64,000 nucleotides of DNA from Pictodentalium vernedei. Its lineage: Eukaryota > Mollusca > Scaphopoda > Dentaliida > Dentaliidae. The stretch is from assembly GCA_031216915.1 (NCBI GenBank), contig JAUFNR010000078.1, positions 62,001 to 126,000 on the forward strand, given 5' to 3'. Position numbers and translations under genes: made by a program. The notes below the pieces were generated by a model. That model saw nothing but the letters and a program-made list of their open reading frames with translations, did no database searches and was not told the origin of the DNA. This document shows, piece by piece, positions 25,101 through 36,335 of the stretch. The number at the start of each line of letters is the position of its first letter. Position 1 is the stretch's first letter.

Positions 25101-26158
25101 TGAATGATCGCAACCAAAGAGGACAATCTCATCTGAGCATCATCTGGAGTGATCCTAAGAAGTTACAATGAAATCCCTTCATAAATATGACCTGTAGACT
25201 GTGCTCAAGGTTTTCGGGCTTCGGGCACTTGTAGCCATCACAACTGACCAATCACGGCCGAAAGGGGATGCCATCATCTAGGCATTATATGGAGTCAACC
25301 TAACAGGTTACAATGAAATCCTTCCATAAATATGACCTTTTGCCTATGCTAAAGGTTTTTGGGCTCGGGCACCCATGAAAGCTGCATGATCGCGATCAAA
25401 ATGGGACGTTCTCATCTAGACATTATTTGGAGTCATCCTGCCAAGTTACAATGAAATCGCTTCATAAATATGACCTCTAGACTGTGCTAAAGGTTTTCGG
25501 GCTTCGGGCTCCTGTAGCCGTCACAGTTGCCCAATCACGTCCAAAGGTGGACATTCTCATCTAGACATTGTATGAAGTCAACCCACCAAGTTACAATGAA
25601 CATCCTCAATAAATATGACCTGTAGACTGTGCTAAAGGTTTTCGTGTTTTGGGCTCCGGCAGTCGTCACAGTAGGCAGATCATGCCCAAATGGGGAAATT
25701 CTCATCTAGACATCATAAGGAGTCATCCTACCAAGTTACAATGAAATCCCTCCACATTAAACATGACCTGCAGACTGTGCTAAAACTTTTGGGTTTCGGG
25801 CTTGGGCAGCCATCACGGTTGATAGATCATGCCCAAAAGGGGTCGTTCTCATCTAGGCACTATACAGAGGCACCCTACCAAGTTACAATGAAATCCCTTC
25901 ATAAATACGACCTGTAGACTGTGCTAATGGTTTTCGGGTTTTGGGCTCGGGCAGCCATACCAGTTGCCCGATCACGACCAAAAGCTGATGTTCTCATCTA
26001 GACATGACCCCAACCTGCATATGAAATTTTGTGACGATCAGACAAGAACTGCGGGGTGTAGCCCGTGCTAAAGGAAAATGTGAGCAGACTCACAGACTAA
26101 CAGACTTCCGCAAGCGTGATGGCAATAGCTTATCTTGACTGTGTCAAGTTAAGCTAAA
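22148..26158 (+). mobile_element. Helentron-like element with 145-bp satellite in four-unit order
   Basis: The 5' palindrome AGTGTCAATGACACT is at 22154-22168, followed by GTAGCTTAACTTG. The 3' hairpin arms are TAGCTTATCTTGAC (26126-26139) and GTCAAGTTAAGCTA (26143-26156), one mismatch, loop TGT, then AAAAA. The 3' arm is the inverse of the 5' AGCTTAACTTG motif. After a unique head of about 270 bp, GTTACA marks monomers at 22595, 22740, 22885, 23030, 23175, 23320 and 23465, exactly 145 bp apart, and the array continues to about 26030. Monomers fall into four types that recur in the same order, giving a higher-order unit of about 580 bp. No open frame of significance; non-autonomous. Confidence 0.85.
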
Positions 26159-26672
26159 AAATCAGTAATTTGACCTTGAGGTCAAAGGTCAATGTCATAT
26201 GTAGGTCATGATGGTACATTGTCTCATGGTGATACACCCACATGCCAACTATCATAAGCCTAGGTCAAAAGATTAAAAAAGTCAATAATTTGACCTTGAG
26301 GTCAAAGGTCAAGGTCATATGTGGATCAAGGTCAAAGGTCAATGTCATATGTGGGTCATGATGGTACATTTCTCATGATGATATACCCATGCCAAATATC
26401 AAAAGCCTAGGTCAAAAGAAAAAAATCAATAATTTGACCTGGAGGTCAAACATCAAGGTCAAATGTGGGTCATGATGGTATATAGTCTCATGGTGATACA
26501 CCCACATGCCAAATATCATAAGCCTAGGTCAAAAGATAAAAAAAAATCAATAATTTGACCTTGAGGTCAACAGTCATACGTGAGTCGAGGTCAAAGCCAT
26601 ATGTGGGTCTTGATGGTACATCATCTCATGATGATACACCCTCATGCCAAATATCATAAGCCTAGGTCAAGA

Positions 26673-29600
26673 TAAATGAAAGTGTCAATGACACTGTAGC
26701 TTAACTTGTGTGTTGTGCTTGATGAAAAGGATAATGTTCAATGTTTATGAAAGGATTATGAAATAAGACAAGAATTGTGATAATTGGGAATATGTTCATT
26801 TCTGTTCCCTGTATGCTATGTTTATGATAAAAATAATATGAGGTGTACACTGTACTAAAGATCTGAGGGGTGGGTTAATATGACCTCACAGTTAATATAT
26901 GTGGCCCTCACAGTTAACATATATCAACAAAATTACAATGAAATTATTCCAAAATGAGCCATCCTATCAAGTTACATTAAAATCCCTTCATAAATATGGC
27001 CTGTAGACTGTGCTAAAGGTTTTCGGGCTTCGGGCCCCTGTAGCCGTCAGTTTCCCAATTGCATCCAAAGGGGACGTTCTCATCTAGACATTATATGAAG
27101 TCAACCTACCAAGTTACAATAAATATGACCTGTAGACTGTGCTAAAGGTTTTCGGTCAGGCACCTGTAGACATCACAGTTGACCAACCACGACCAAAAGG
27201 GGATGTCATCATCTAGGCATTATATGGAGTCAACCTAACAAGTTACAATGAAATCCTTCCATAAATACGACCTACAGACATGCTGAAGGTTTTTGGGCTC
27301 GGGCAGCCATCAAGGTTGAATGATCGTGACCAAAAGGGGACATTCTCATCTGGATACTATTTGGAGTCATCCTACCAAGCTACAATAAAATCCCTTCATA
27401 ATTATGACCTGTAGACTGTTCTAAAGGGGTTCGGGCTTTGGGCCCCTGAAGCCGTCACAGTTGCCCACTCGCGTCCAAAAGGGGACGTTCTCATCTAGAC
27501 ATTATATGAAGTCAACCTACCAAGTTACAATGAAATCCCTTCATAAATATGACCTTAGACTGTGCTAAAGGTTTTCGGGCTTCGGGCTCGGGCAGCCATC
27601 ATGGTTGAATGATCGCAACCAAAGGGGACAATCTCATCTGGGCATCATCTGGGGTGATCATGCGAAGTTACAATGAAATCCCTTCATAAATATGACCTGT
27701 AGACTGTGTTCAAGGTTTTCGGGCTTCGGGCACCTGTAGCCATCACAGTTGACCAATCACGACCAAAAGGGGATGTCATCATCTAGGCATTATATGGAGT
27801 CAACCTAACAATGTTACAATGAAATCCTTCTATAAATATAACCTATTGCCTATGCTAAAGGTTTTTGGGCTCGGGCACCCATCAAGGCTGAATGATCACG
27901 GCCAAAATGGGACGCTCTCATCTTGACCTTATTTGGAGTCAACCTACCAAGTTACAATGAAATCCCTTCATAAATATGACCTGTAGACTGTGCTAAAGGT
28001 TTTTGGGCTTCGGGCACCTTTAGCCGTCAAAGTTGCCCAAACATGTCCAAAAGGGGACGTTCTCATCTAGGCATTATATGAAGTCAACCTACCAAGTTAC
28101 AATGAAATCCCTTCACAAATATGACTTGTAGACTGTGCTCAAGGTTTTCGGGCTTCGGGTTCAGGCAGCCATCATGGTTGCATAATCACAACCAAAGGGG
28201 ACAATCTCATCTGGGCATCATCTGGAATGATCCTATGAAGTTACAATGAAATCCCTTCATAAATATGGCCTGTAGACTGTGCTCAAGGTTTTTGGGCTTC
28301 GGGCACTTGTAGCCAACACAGCTGACCAATTACGACCAAAAGGGGATGTCATCATCTAGGCATTATATGGAGTCAACCTAATAGGTTACAATGAAATCCT
28401 TCCATAAATATGACCTTTTACCTATGCTAAAGGTTTTTGGGCTCGGGCACCCATCAAGGCTGAATGATCGCGATCAAAAGGGGACGTTCTCATCTAGACA
28501 TTATTTGGAGTCATCCTACCAAGTTACAATGAAATCCCCTCATAAATATGACCTGTAGACTGTGCTAAAGGTTTTCGGGCTTCGGGCACCTTCAGCCGTC
28601 ACAGTTGCCCAATCATGTCCAAAAGGGGACGTTCTCATCTAGACATTATATGAAGTTAACCTACCAAGTTACAATGAAATCCCTTCATAAATATGACCTG
28701 TAGACTGTGCTAAAGGTTTTCGGGCTTCGGGCTCGGGCAGCCATCATGGGTGAATGATCGCACGTTCTCATCTAGACATTATATGGAGTTAACCTACCAA
28801 GTTACAATGAAATCCCTTCATAAATATGACCTTTAGACTGTGCTAAAGGTTTTTGGGCTTCGGGCTCGGGCAGCCATCATGGGTGAATGATCGCAACCAT
28901 AGGGGACAATCTCATCTGAGCATCATCTGGAGTGATCCTAAGAAGTTACAATGAAATCCCTTCATAAATATGACCTGTAGACTGTGCTCAAGGTTTTTGG
29001 GCTTCGGGCACTTGTAGCCATCACAACTGACCAATCACGACCGAAAGGGGATGTCATCATTTAGGCATTATATGGAGTCAACCTAACAGGTTACAATGAA
29101 ATCCTTCCATAAATATGACCTTTTGCCTATGCTAAAGGTTTTTGGGCTCGGGCACCCATCAAGGCTGCATGATCGCGATCAAAATGGGACGTTCTCATCT
29201 AGACATTATTTGGAGTGATCCTGCCAAGTTAAAATGAAATCGTTTCATAAATATGACCTCTAGACTGTGCTAAAGGTTTTGGGCTTCGGGCTCCTGTAGC
29301 CGTCACAGTTGCCCAATCACGTCCAAAGGGGGACTTTCTCATCTAGACATTGTATGAAGTCAACCCACCAAGTTACAATGAAATTCCTCAATAAATATGA
29401 ACTGTAGACTGTGCTAAAGGTTTTCGGGTTTTGGGCTCGGGCAGTCGTCACGGTTGGCAGATCATGCCCAAATGGGAAAATTCGCATCTAGACATCATAT
29501 GGAGTCATCCTACCAAGTTACAATGAAATCCCTCCACATTAAACATGACCTGCAGACTGTGCTAAAAGTTTTTGGGTTTCGGGCTTGGGCAGCCATCACG

Positions 29601-29905
29601 GTTGATAGATCATGCCCAAAAGGGGACGTTCTCATCTAGGTACTATACAGAGGCATTCTACCGTTTCGGGCTTGGGCAGCCATACCGGTTGCCCGATCGC
29701 GACCAAAAGGGAACGTTCTCATCTAGACATGACCCCAAACCTGCATATGAAATTTCGTGACGATCAGACAAGAACTGCGGGGTGTAGCCCGTGCTAAAGG
29801 AAAATGTGAACAGACGTCACAGACTCACAGACAGACTCACAGACTAACAGACGTCCGCACGCGTGATGGCAATAGCTTATCTTGACTATGTCAAGTTAAG
29901 CTAAA
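26673..29905 (+). mobile_element. Second, shorter copy of the 145-bp satellite element
   Basis: The palindrome is at 26681-26695 and the 3' hairpin arms at 29873-29886 and 29890-29903. The head (26700-27060) is nearly identical to that of the copy at 22148, offset 4527 bp. The array is shorter; an internal deletion joins different monomer types near 27121. Flanking AGGTCA-rich units are also present on both sides. The high similarity points to a recent tandem duplication, or to two insertions from one source. Confidence 0.85.
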
Positions 29906-30622
29906 AATCAATAATTTGACCTTGAGGTCAAAGGTCAAGGTCATATGTGGGCCATGATAGTATGCAACACATCATCTCATAGTGATATACCCATTTGCCA
30001 AATATCATAAGCCTGGGTCAAAATATAAAAAAAATCAATAATCTGACCTTGAGGTCAAAGCAGAGGTCATATGTGGGTTGAGGTCAAAGTAATATGTGGG
30101 TCATGATGGTGCATTGTCTCATGGTGATAGACCCACATGCTGAATATATGCCTAGGTCAAAAGATAAAAAAAAATCAATAATTTGACCTTGAGGTCAAAG
30201 ATCAAGGTCGTATGTGGGTCATGATAGTATGCTACACATTGTCTCATGGTGATACAACCACATGCCTAATATCATAAGCCAAGGTGAAAAGGTAAATAAG
30301 TTCTTGCCCTGACAAGCTTAATTTGCCAAAAAATCAGTAATTTGACCTTGAGGTCAAAGGTCAATGTCATATGTGGGTCATGATGGTACGTGACACATAG
30401 CCTCATAGTGATACATCCAGATGCCAAATATTATAAGCCGTGGTGAAAAGGGAAATGGTCTGAGAAACAGAAGATCTACTTTGTAGGGCCTTACCCTCTT
30501 TATTATGTACTTTCACTAAAAAGATAAGCAAAGAGAGAAAAGAAAAGCGTCATATTTTTCTTCTTGACAGCCACAAAACATATGATTACCTTATTTAAAA
30601 ATTAAGTTTTTCAGTAAAGCTA

Positions 30623-30999
30623 CAGTGCAACCCTGTTAACTAAATAGCCACTGCCAATGAAAATTATTCAATTAACAGGAGTATTCAATTAACAGGGATT
30701 GTGTCACTTTCCTGTATTGTAGAGATAAACATAGCATTTATTCTATTATATCTTGTATCGGATGTACTGAGGCCAAACAGGTCTATGACGAATGGAAAAT
30801 GGAGGAGAGTCAGGGTAATTTCTCGACATGTTACAAGATTTTTATTCAATTAACCAGAGTTTACTCTATTCAATTTACCTATATTCAATTAACAGGTCAA
30901 ATTTGTATTGGAGGTATGGTAAATGGTTTTGTGTTGGAAATTATATTCAATTAATAGGGATATAGTATTAAGAGATATCCAATTAAGTGGGCTCCACTG
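30623..30999. mobile_element. pogo/mariner-like MITE with subterminal repeats
   Basis: TA dinucleotides flank the element (30621-30622 and 31000-31001). The left end is CAGTGCAACCCTGTTAACT; the right end in reverse is CAGTGGAGCCCACTTAATT. Inside, ATTCAATTAACAGG-like motifs recur about eight times. TA target and CAGT ends indicate the Tc1/mariner-pogo group. 377 bp, no coding capacity. Confidence 0.7.
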
Positions 31000-31172
31000 T
31001 ACTACCGTCGAATCACAGTGAAAATAGTATCAATTAACATATGAACTTGCTAAAATGTTATGAATGTGAGAAATGTTTTCTATTTAATGGTGAAAAAAAG
31101 TTGATATTATTGTTAATTGTGGTATCAATCTAATATCCATTAACGTTTTTGTGTTGCTTTCAGTGAAAAGCT

Positions 31173-31325
31173 GGGAGCATGGTGGCTCTGTGGTTAGAGC
31201 ACTGAATGTCAAACCAAAAGGCCCATGGTTCAGTCTTGACAAGCGGTAATTACAGTGTGACCTTTGCAAAGGCACTTTATCCCAATTGGGGGCATGGTAG
31301 AGCTTTAGGAAGAAAGGCAAAAAAA
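31173..31325 (+). mobile_element. tRNA-derived SINE fragment
   Basis: A polymerase III-type box A (TGTGGTTAGAGCACTG) and a box B-like stretch (ATGGTTCAGTCTTGAC) are followed by a CCTTTGCAAAGGCACTT body related to the SINE at 31587. 3' truncated. Confidence 0.65.
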
Positions 31326-31586
31326 CTGAGACGTGTTACAATGACAAGCACCAAATAAAATATTATTTGCAGGCTTGCTGTTAAGGATAACCATTGTCAG
31401 TCAAATATTGCTAACATTTCTCATTTTTTTCCACCACGTCATAGCTTATGTTCTTTTGAGAAAAACAAGCTAACTGATGTCTATCCAGTGTGATTTCCAA
31501 GACTGAAACTAGATAAAAATACCATTTCTTGGTTATTAATAACCCTCTACCGAACATAAAAGCTATATCTAGCCTGCACTACAAGG

Positions 31587-31920
31587 AATGTTGGGGCTCG
31601 GTGGTTAGGGCATTCGATTTCAAACCGGAAGTTCACAGATCAGTCCTGACCAGCTGTAACTGCATTGTGCCCTTGAGCAGGACACTTAACTCTGATTGCC
31701 CTTATTGGGACACGGCAGTATACTAAGGCATACTGCATGTTCAATGGCGCACTTGCCTTCAACCACTACTAACCTTGCTTGTGGAGACTTAGTAAGTTTG
31801 AGATTGACAGTTGCTTGCTGCTGACCATTGGTTCTCTCTATGTATTAAAGCTCCTTCCACATGTAAAACTGTTTGACATGATGTGACCCTGGTTGTGGTA
31901 AGTGTTGTTCAACACCCCCC
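31587..31920 (+). mobile_element. tRNA-derived SINE, longer copy
   Basis: Box A-like GTGGTTAGGGCATTCG and box B-like AGATCAGTCCTGACC are followed by GCCCTTGAGCAGGACACTTA. The 3' body (CCACATGTAAAACTGTTTGA, then GTAAGTGTTGTTCAA) is shared with the SINEs at 43920-44258 and 11885-12245. It ends in a C-run followed by an A-rich run. Confidence 0.75.
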
Positions 31921-32009
31921 CCCCCCCCCAACCAAAAAAAACAAAAAAAAAAAAAAGCAAACAAATAAGGCCACACAAAGTAGATCTTCTGTTTCTCAGG
32001 CCATTTTTT

Positions 32010-32350
32010 GGTAAAATTGCATGTGGGTAGGTGTTTTTTTATTTTATTTTGTACTTTTGTTATTATTTCCATGAAAAGTTCATGTTCTTCGTTTGCTTTA
32101 TGTTTTGGACCTCATAATCTACAGAATAGCATGGGTGGAGCTGTATTTCATCCCTTGAGTGAAAGAAGGCTTTGCAATGCTAAAGCATTGCAAAGCCTTC
32201 TTGCACACAAGGGACAAATTTATCAATTTTATTAACTTGGGAAAAATATTTTAATTTTCTAAGTTTGCATTGGTTATAAAACGAGAGCATGAGGCAGCCA
32301 AAAGGACCATGCGGGAGGGCCTGAGAAACATATTTTTAACTTTTAGGCCT
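32010..32350 (-). repeat. Right member of the large inverted repeat pair
   Basis: Inverse copy of 21285-21887 without the TTAA element. It contains a perfect 17-bp hairpin (32165-32181 with 32184-32200, loop AA) that extends with two mismatches to about 31 bp. On the inner side the match continues to 31960-32010, whose counterpart is at 30451-30490, i.e. beyond the large insertion. Confidence 0.75.
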
Positions 32351-32588
32351 AATTTAGCCTGCACTATTCTCGAAAATTGTTATTCAATTTTTCTTATTTT
32401 CTTTATTTTCTCCAAAACATAGCTCGTTCCAATGAGTGGTCATAAGCTATGTTTTTAAGGCAAATGTTTAGTTATTCCAGAATTTTAATACACTGATGCC
32501 TGCCAGTTGTACTTGGAAAAGTGTCGGAAGAAAAAATAGTGGTACTACTATCTTTAATTTAGGTTGATGACAACAAGTAATACCTTTG

Positions 32589-32594
32589 TTTATT
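32589..32594 (-). promoter_or_regulatory. Candidate polyadenylation signal AATAAA
   Basis: AATAAA on the minus strand, about 145 nt downstream of the stop codon of the terminal exon at 32739-33071. Position is plausible for the 3' end of that gene; use is inferred. Confidence 0.4.
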
Positions 32595-32738
32595 TCCTTA
32601 CCCAGATTATGGACACTTATTGGAAACAAACATATCAATGGTGAGTAAGTGTTCAACTGTTCTCAGTCTAAAATAAATGTTAAATAGGTAATTCTTCTTC
32701 CACCTACACCTTGTTTAGTAAATCATTATATATTGATG

Positions 32739-33071
32739 TTATGATCTATGTATATTGGGATACTGAGTTCCTGGTTTAGTTTTTGTGAACTCTGCAACAC
32801 CTTTAGACACAATCCCTCCATCTTTTTCAACCAACATGGCAGGCCAGACAACATGGTCTATATAATTTCCTCTTGTCTGATATGGCTGAAACATTCGTGG
32901 GTCTAATGGCTCACCACCATGAGGCTGATCTTGCAGAAATAGAGGAGGATCAGATACAGCCATATACCAGCATGTTTCTAAACACTTAACAATATAGTCC
33001 AAGAGATGGCTTCTCTCTTCTCCAGCATATGCCTCTAGTTCTGTTGTCAGCTGTGCTTGTGGCCGATATTC
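32739..33071 (-). CDS. Terminal exon, Mieap/SPATA18-like C-terminal domain
   Basis: The minus strand shows a pyrimidine-rich acceptor (TTTTGTTTTCAG) at 33072, then 110 codons and a TAA stop at 32741-32739. The translated end contains KCLETCWYMAVSDPPLFLQD, FQPYQTRGNYIDHVVWPAML and GGIVSKGVAEF. The pattern of C-W-M...DPPL..., a Y-x-S/R stretch, then VWPA-L...GG...KG is what I recall for the C-terminal Mieap domain of mitochondria-eating protein, which acts in mitochondrial quality control in vertebrates. The assignment is from memory and not certain; a lineage-specific paralogue is possible. The exon starts in phase 0, matching the phase-0 end of the exon at 48054-48155. Codon use and lack of repeats contrast with everything around it. 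A possible AATAAA lies 145 nt past the stop. No start codon is expected here because the protein begins upstream. Confidence 0.65.
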   Translation of the reverse strand, partial: EYRPQAQLTTELEAYAGEERSHLLDYIVKCLETCWYMAVSDPPLFLQDQPHGGEPLDPRMFQPYQTRGNYIDHVVWPAMLVEKDGGIVSKGVAEFTKTKPGTQYPNIHRS

Positions 33072-33124
33072 CTGAAAACAAAATGGAAATTACACAAAGT
33101 TTAACACTGCTCATGAGATTACAA

Positions 33125-35802
33125 ATGAAAGTGTCAATGACACTGTAGCTTAACTTGACTGTGTGTAGTGTTTGATGAAAGGATAATGTTCAATGTTTAT
33201 GAAAGTGAAATAAGACAAGAATTGTGATAATTGAGAGAGAATATGTTAATTTCTGTTCCCTGTATGCTATATTTTCAATAAAATAATTTGAGGTGTAGAC
33301 TGTATTAAATAATTGAGGCCTTGGTTACTGTGGCCCTCACAGTTAATGTATATCAACCAAAGTTACCAAGTTACAGTAAAATCATTCCAAAACGAGTCAT
33401 CCTACCAAGTTTCAATGAAATCCCTTCATAAATATAACTTGTAGAGTTTGCTAAAGGAATCTAGGTCATGTAATAGTTTGGCGATCATGGTTGATCGATC
33501 ATGACCAAAACAGGAGAGTCTCATCAAGATATCATATCAAGTTATTCTACCAAGTTACAATGAAATCCCTTTATAAAACCTGTACACAGTGCTAAAGGTA
33601 TCTAGGTCATGTGACCAGGCAGCAGTAATGGCTGACTGATCGTGACCAAAATAGGACAGTCTCATCTTGACAACATCCCTAGTTATCCTTCCAAGTTACA
33701 ATGAAATCGCTTCATAAATGTGAAGTGTAGACTGCGTTAAAACAAATCTAGGTCACGTGCCTATATGCGGCCATCACGGTTGATCGATCACAGCCAAAAC
33801 AGGGTGTTCACATCTAGACATTATATTGAGTCATCCTACAAATTTGCAATGAAATCCCTTCATAAATGCAAGCTGTAGACTGTGTCTGAATCTAGGTAAC
33901 GTGCCCCTGCGGCCATCACGGTTGACTGAACCCAACCAAAATAGAACGTTCCCATCTAGACTTTATACAGACTCATCCTACGAGTTACAATAAAATCCCT
34001 TCATAAACATGATCTGTAGAATATGCTAAAGGTTTTTGGGTCTGCGCAGCAGTTACGGTCCCAATCGAGACCAAAAGGGGTCGTTCTCATCCAGACCTTA
34101 TATGGAGTCATCCTACCAAGTTACAATGAAATCCCTTTGTAAAACCGAGCTGTAGACTGTGCTAATGTTTTTTTGGTTTTGGACTTGCGTGCCCATCACA
34201 GTTGATTGATTGGGACCAAAAGGGGATGTTCTCATCTAGTAGGGCTGCACGGTATTCAAATTTCAATACCAGTATCGGTATTGAAAATAAACAGCTGCGC
34301 TATGAACGCATGATACACCCGTTATTAATTACAAGAGGGAAGCACACAATATGAGTATACATGTGTACTTGTCAGGTTTTTTTTATATTCTTGTACAATA
34401 ATCATAACCAACAACATACTGTGTCCATTAATTTGGAAATAAATCGAAAGGGAGATTCCAGTTATCAGCATATACTTGCAACCAAAAAATCATGAAAATT
34501 GCTCAAAGCATTTTCAAGTTATTGTCCGACATGTGGAAAATTGCCTATATTTTGACGAATAAAGTCCCATAACTCTGGAATGACAATTACGATTGCAACA
34601 CAAATCAAAAAGGAGATTCCTTCTATCAATATATACTTGCAACCAAAAAATCATGAAAATTGCTCTTAGCATTCTCAAGTTAATGTCCGACATGTGGAAA
34701 ATTGCCTACATTTTGATGAATAAAGTCCCATAACTCTGGAATGACATATCGGACGGCAACACAAATAGAAAGGAAGATTCCTTCCATCAAAATATACTTG
34801 TAACCAAAAAATCATGAAAATTGCTTAAAGCATTTTCAAGTTATTGTCTGACAGGTGGAAAATTGCCTATACTTCGACGAATAAAGTCCCATAACTCTGG
34901 AATGACAAATCGGACAGCATCACAAATTGAAAGGGAGCTTCCTTCCATCAACATATACTTTCCACCCCAAAAATTGCTCAAAGTATTTTCGAGTTATTGT
35001 ACGATGGTATACCATAATACAACCATTTTTTCAAAACGGGCATATAAAAATACCGCAACATACCGGTACGTAGACTAGTTCAGAGGGTGAAAATCTCTGG
35101 CGATAATAATTTTATCCACACGGGAAAACATTAGATTACATACACAAATGTGTCAAGGTATTCATTCCCTGAATTCGACGCACTCCCGAAATATTCAACT
35201 TTAAGTTTCAGTTTCAAATTGCTGGTAATTGTATACTTACTTGTGACTTAAGCAGCTCAAGTACGCTATAAACTGTTTTCATTTGTCGAATGAAGATTGA
35301 ATGAAGTGTACTTTATCACAGGAATACATTGACTGTTTTTTCCCTAATAATATATCGACTTCAACTTCAATAATCTGATCTGATACCATTTCTTACGATA
35401 TACCAGAACTTTTAAAACAATACCGGTATTCATCCGGTATCGTTCTCAATATCAGTAATTACCTGTTTACTGGTATACCATGCAGCCCTATCATCTAGAC
35501 CTCATGTGGAGTCATTCTATCAAGTTACAATAAAATCCTTTCATAAATATGACCTGTAGACTGTGCTAAGGGTTTTCGGGTTTCGGGCTCACATAACTGT
35601 CATGGTTGACCGATCGCGACCAAAAGGGGACGTTCTCATATAGACATGACCTCAAAGCTGCATATGAAATTTTGTGATGATTGGACAAGAATTACTGGGA
35701 GTAGACTGTGCTAAAGAAAATGTGAACCGATTCAAAGACTGACACAGACTTCCACATGTGTGATGGCAATAGCATATCTTGCCTTTGTCAAGTTAAGTTA
35801 AA
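33125..35802 (+). mobile_element. Older 145-bp satellite element, interrupted by a hAT element
   Basis: The 5' palindrome AGTGTCAATGACACT (33130-33144) is followed by GTAGCTTAACTTGAC; the 3' hairpin arms, TAGCATATCTTG and the inverse GTCAAGTTAAGTTA, lie at 35770-35800. About seven diverged 145-bp monomers occupy 33370-34235 and 35499-35720. The block between is the hAT element at 34240-35490. It lies in the intron just upstream of the terminal exon. Confidence 0.8.
34240..35490. mobile_element. Non-autonomous hAT transposon with perfect 8-bp target duplication
   Basis: The ends are TAGGGCTGCACGGTAT and, in reverse, TAGGGCTGCATGGTATACC. The 8-bp target copies TCATCTAG are identical at 34232-34239 and 35491-35498, and removing 1251 bp plus one copy restores the satellite monomer GTTCTCATCTAGACC. 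The TAGGGCTG end and 8-bp duplication are hallmarks of hAT elements. The core holds four tandem units of 160-161 bp (ACCAAAAAATCATGAAAATT at 34481, 34642, 34803; a diverged one near 34963). No transposase. Confidence 0.95.
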
Positions 35803-36335
35803 AAAAAATATATATTAGCCTAAGGCCAAACAAAATTAAATAATTTATTCTCAGGCAATAAAATGCATGAGGGAGGTTTTTTTATTTTTATTCCTGATGG
35901 AATGGTCGCCGATGTCTAATATCGAGTTGTGAAAAAAACAACTACCTGTTTGGTGTTCAGGTATGAAAATGTCCCCCAGCGCAACCCCAAAAAACACTTT
36001 GTGATTGTTTTTTGTATTTATGCTGTACATACATATGATAATCATGTTGCATTTCAGGAAGAGAATTGCAATACAGTATCAATGTATACGACATAGTGCA
36101 TCACAAATCACAATGCCATAAAACTAAAATCAAAACCTGTGATGGTTTTATATTAATTCTGAATTTTGTCTCCAAATTAAATATGCCGAATGTGGGCCAA
36201 AAAAAACCTCGAATGCACTGCTGCCTGAGAATCAATTTTGTTTAGCCTAACTTTAAGGCATAGAAGCTGTAAGATTTCTCCCAAAATACATTGATTCAGA
36301 AACCTCAATAACATCTATTAATCTATTTAACTAGA
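35803..36335. other. Intronic stretch, no feature seen
   Basis: AT-rich. No repeat structure or coding signal recognised on either strand. Confidence 0.5.

Larger units (their letters stand above)
21888..30450 (+). mobile_element. AGGTCA-rich (DR1-type) repeat element, host of two nested insertions
   Basis: It begins with a decayed AAGTGTCAATGA end (21890). Its own sequence is visible at 21940-22145, 26158-26672 and 29905-30440 as units of about 120-155 bp containing TTGACCTTGAGGTCAAAGG and CATATGTGGGTCATGATGG. Perfect AGGTCAAAGGTCA direct repeats lie at 26179-26191, 26299-26311, 26329-26341, 29925-29937 and 30351-30363. The units are interrupted twice in their A-run by satellite elements (22148-26158 and 26673-29905). 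Sequence on both sides (to 21887 and from 30451) joins into the outer repeat, as shown by the uninterrupted counterpart around 32005. Non-coding. Confidence 0.65.

Noticed and set aside
31173-31920. tRNA genes
   Set aside because: Box A and B-like motifs are present but no cloverleaf can be drawn and the sequences run into SINE bodies.
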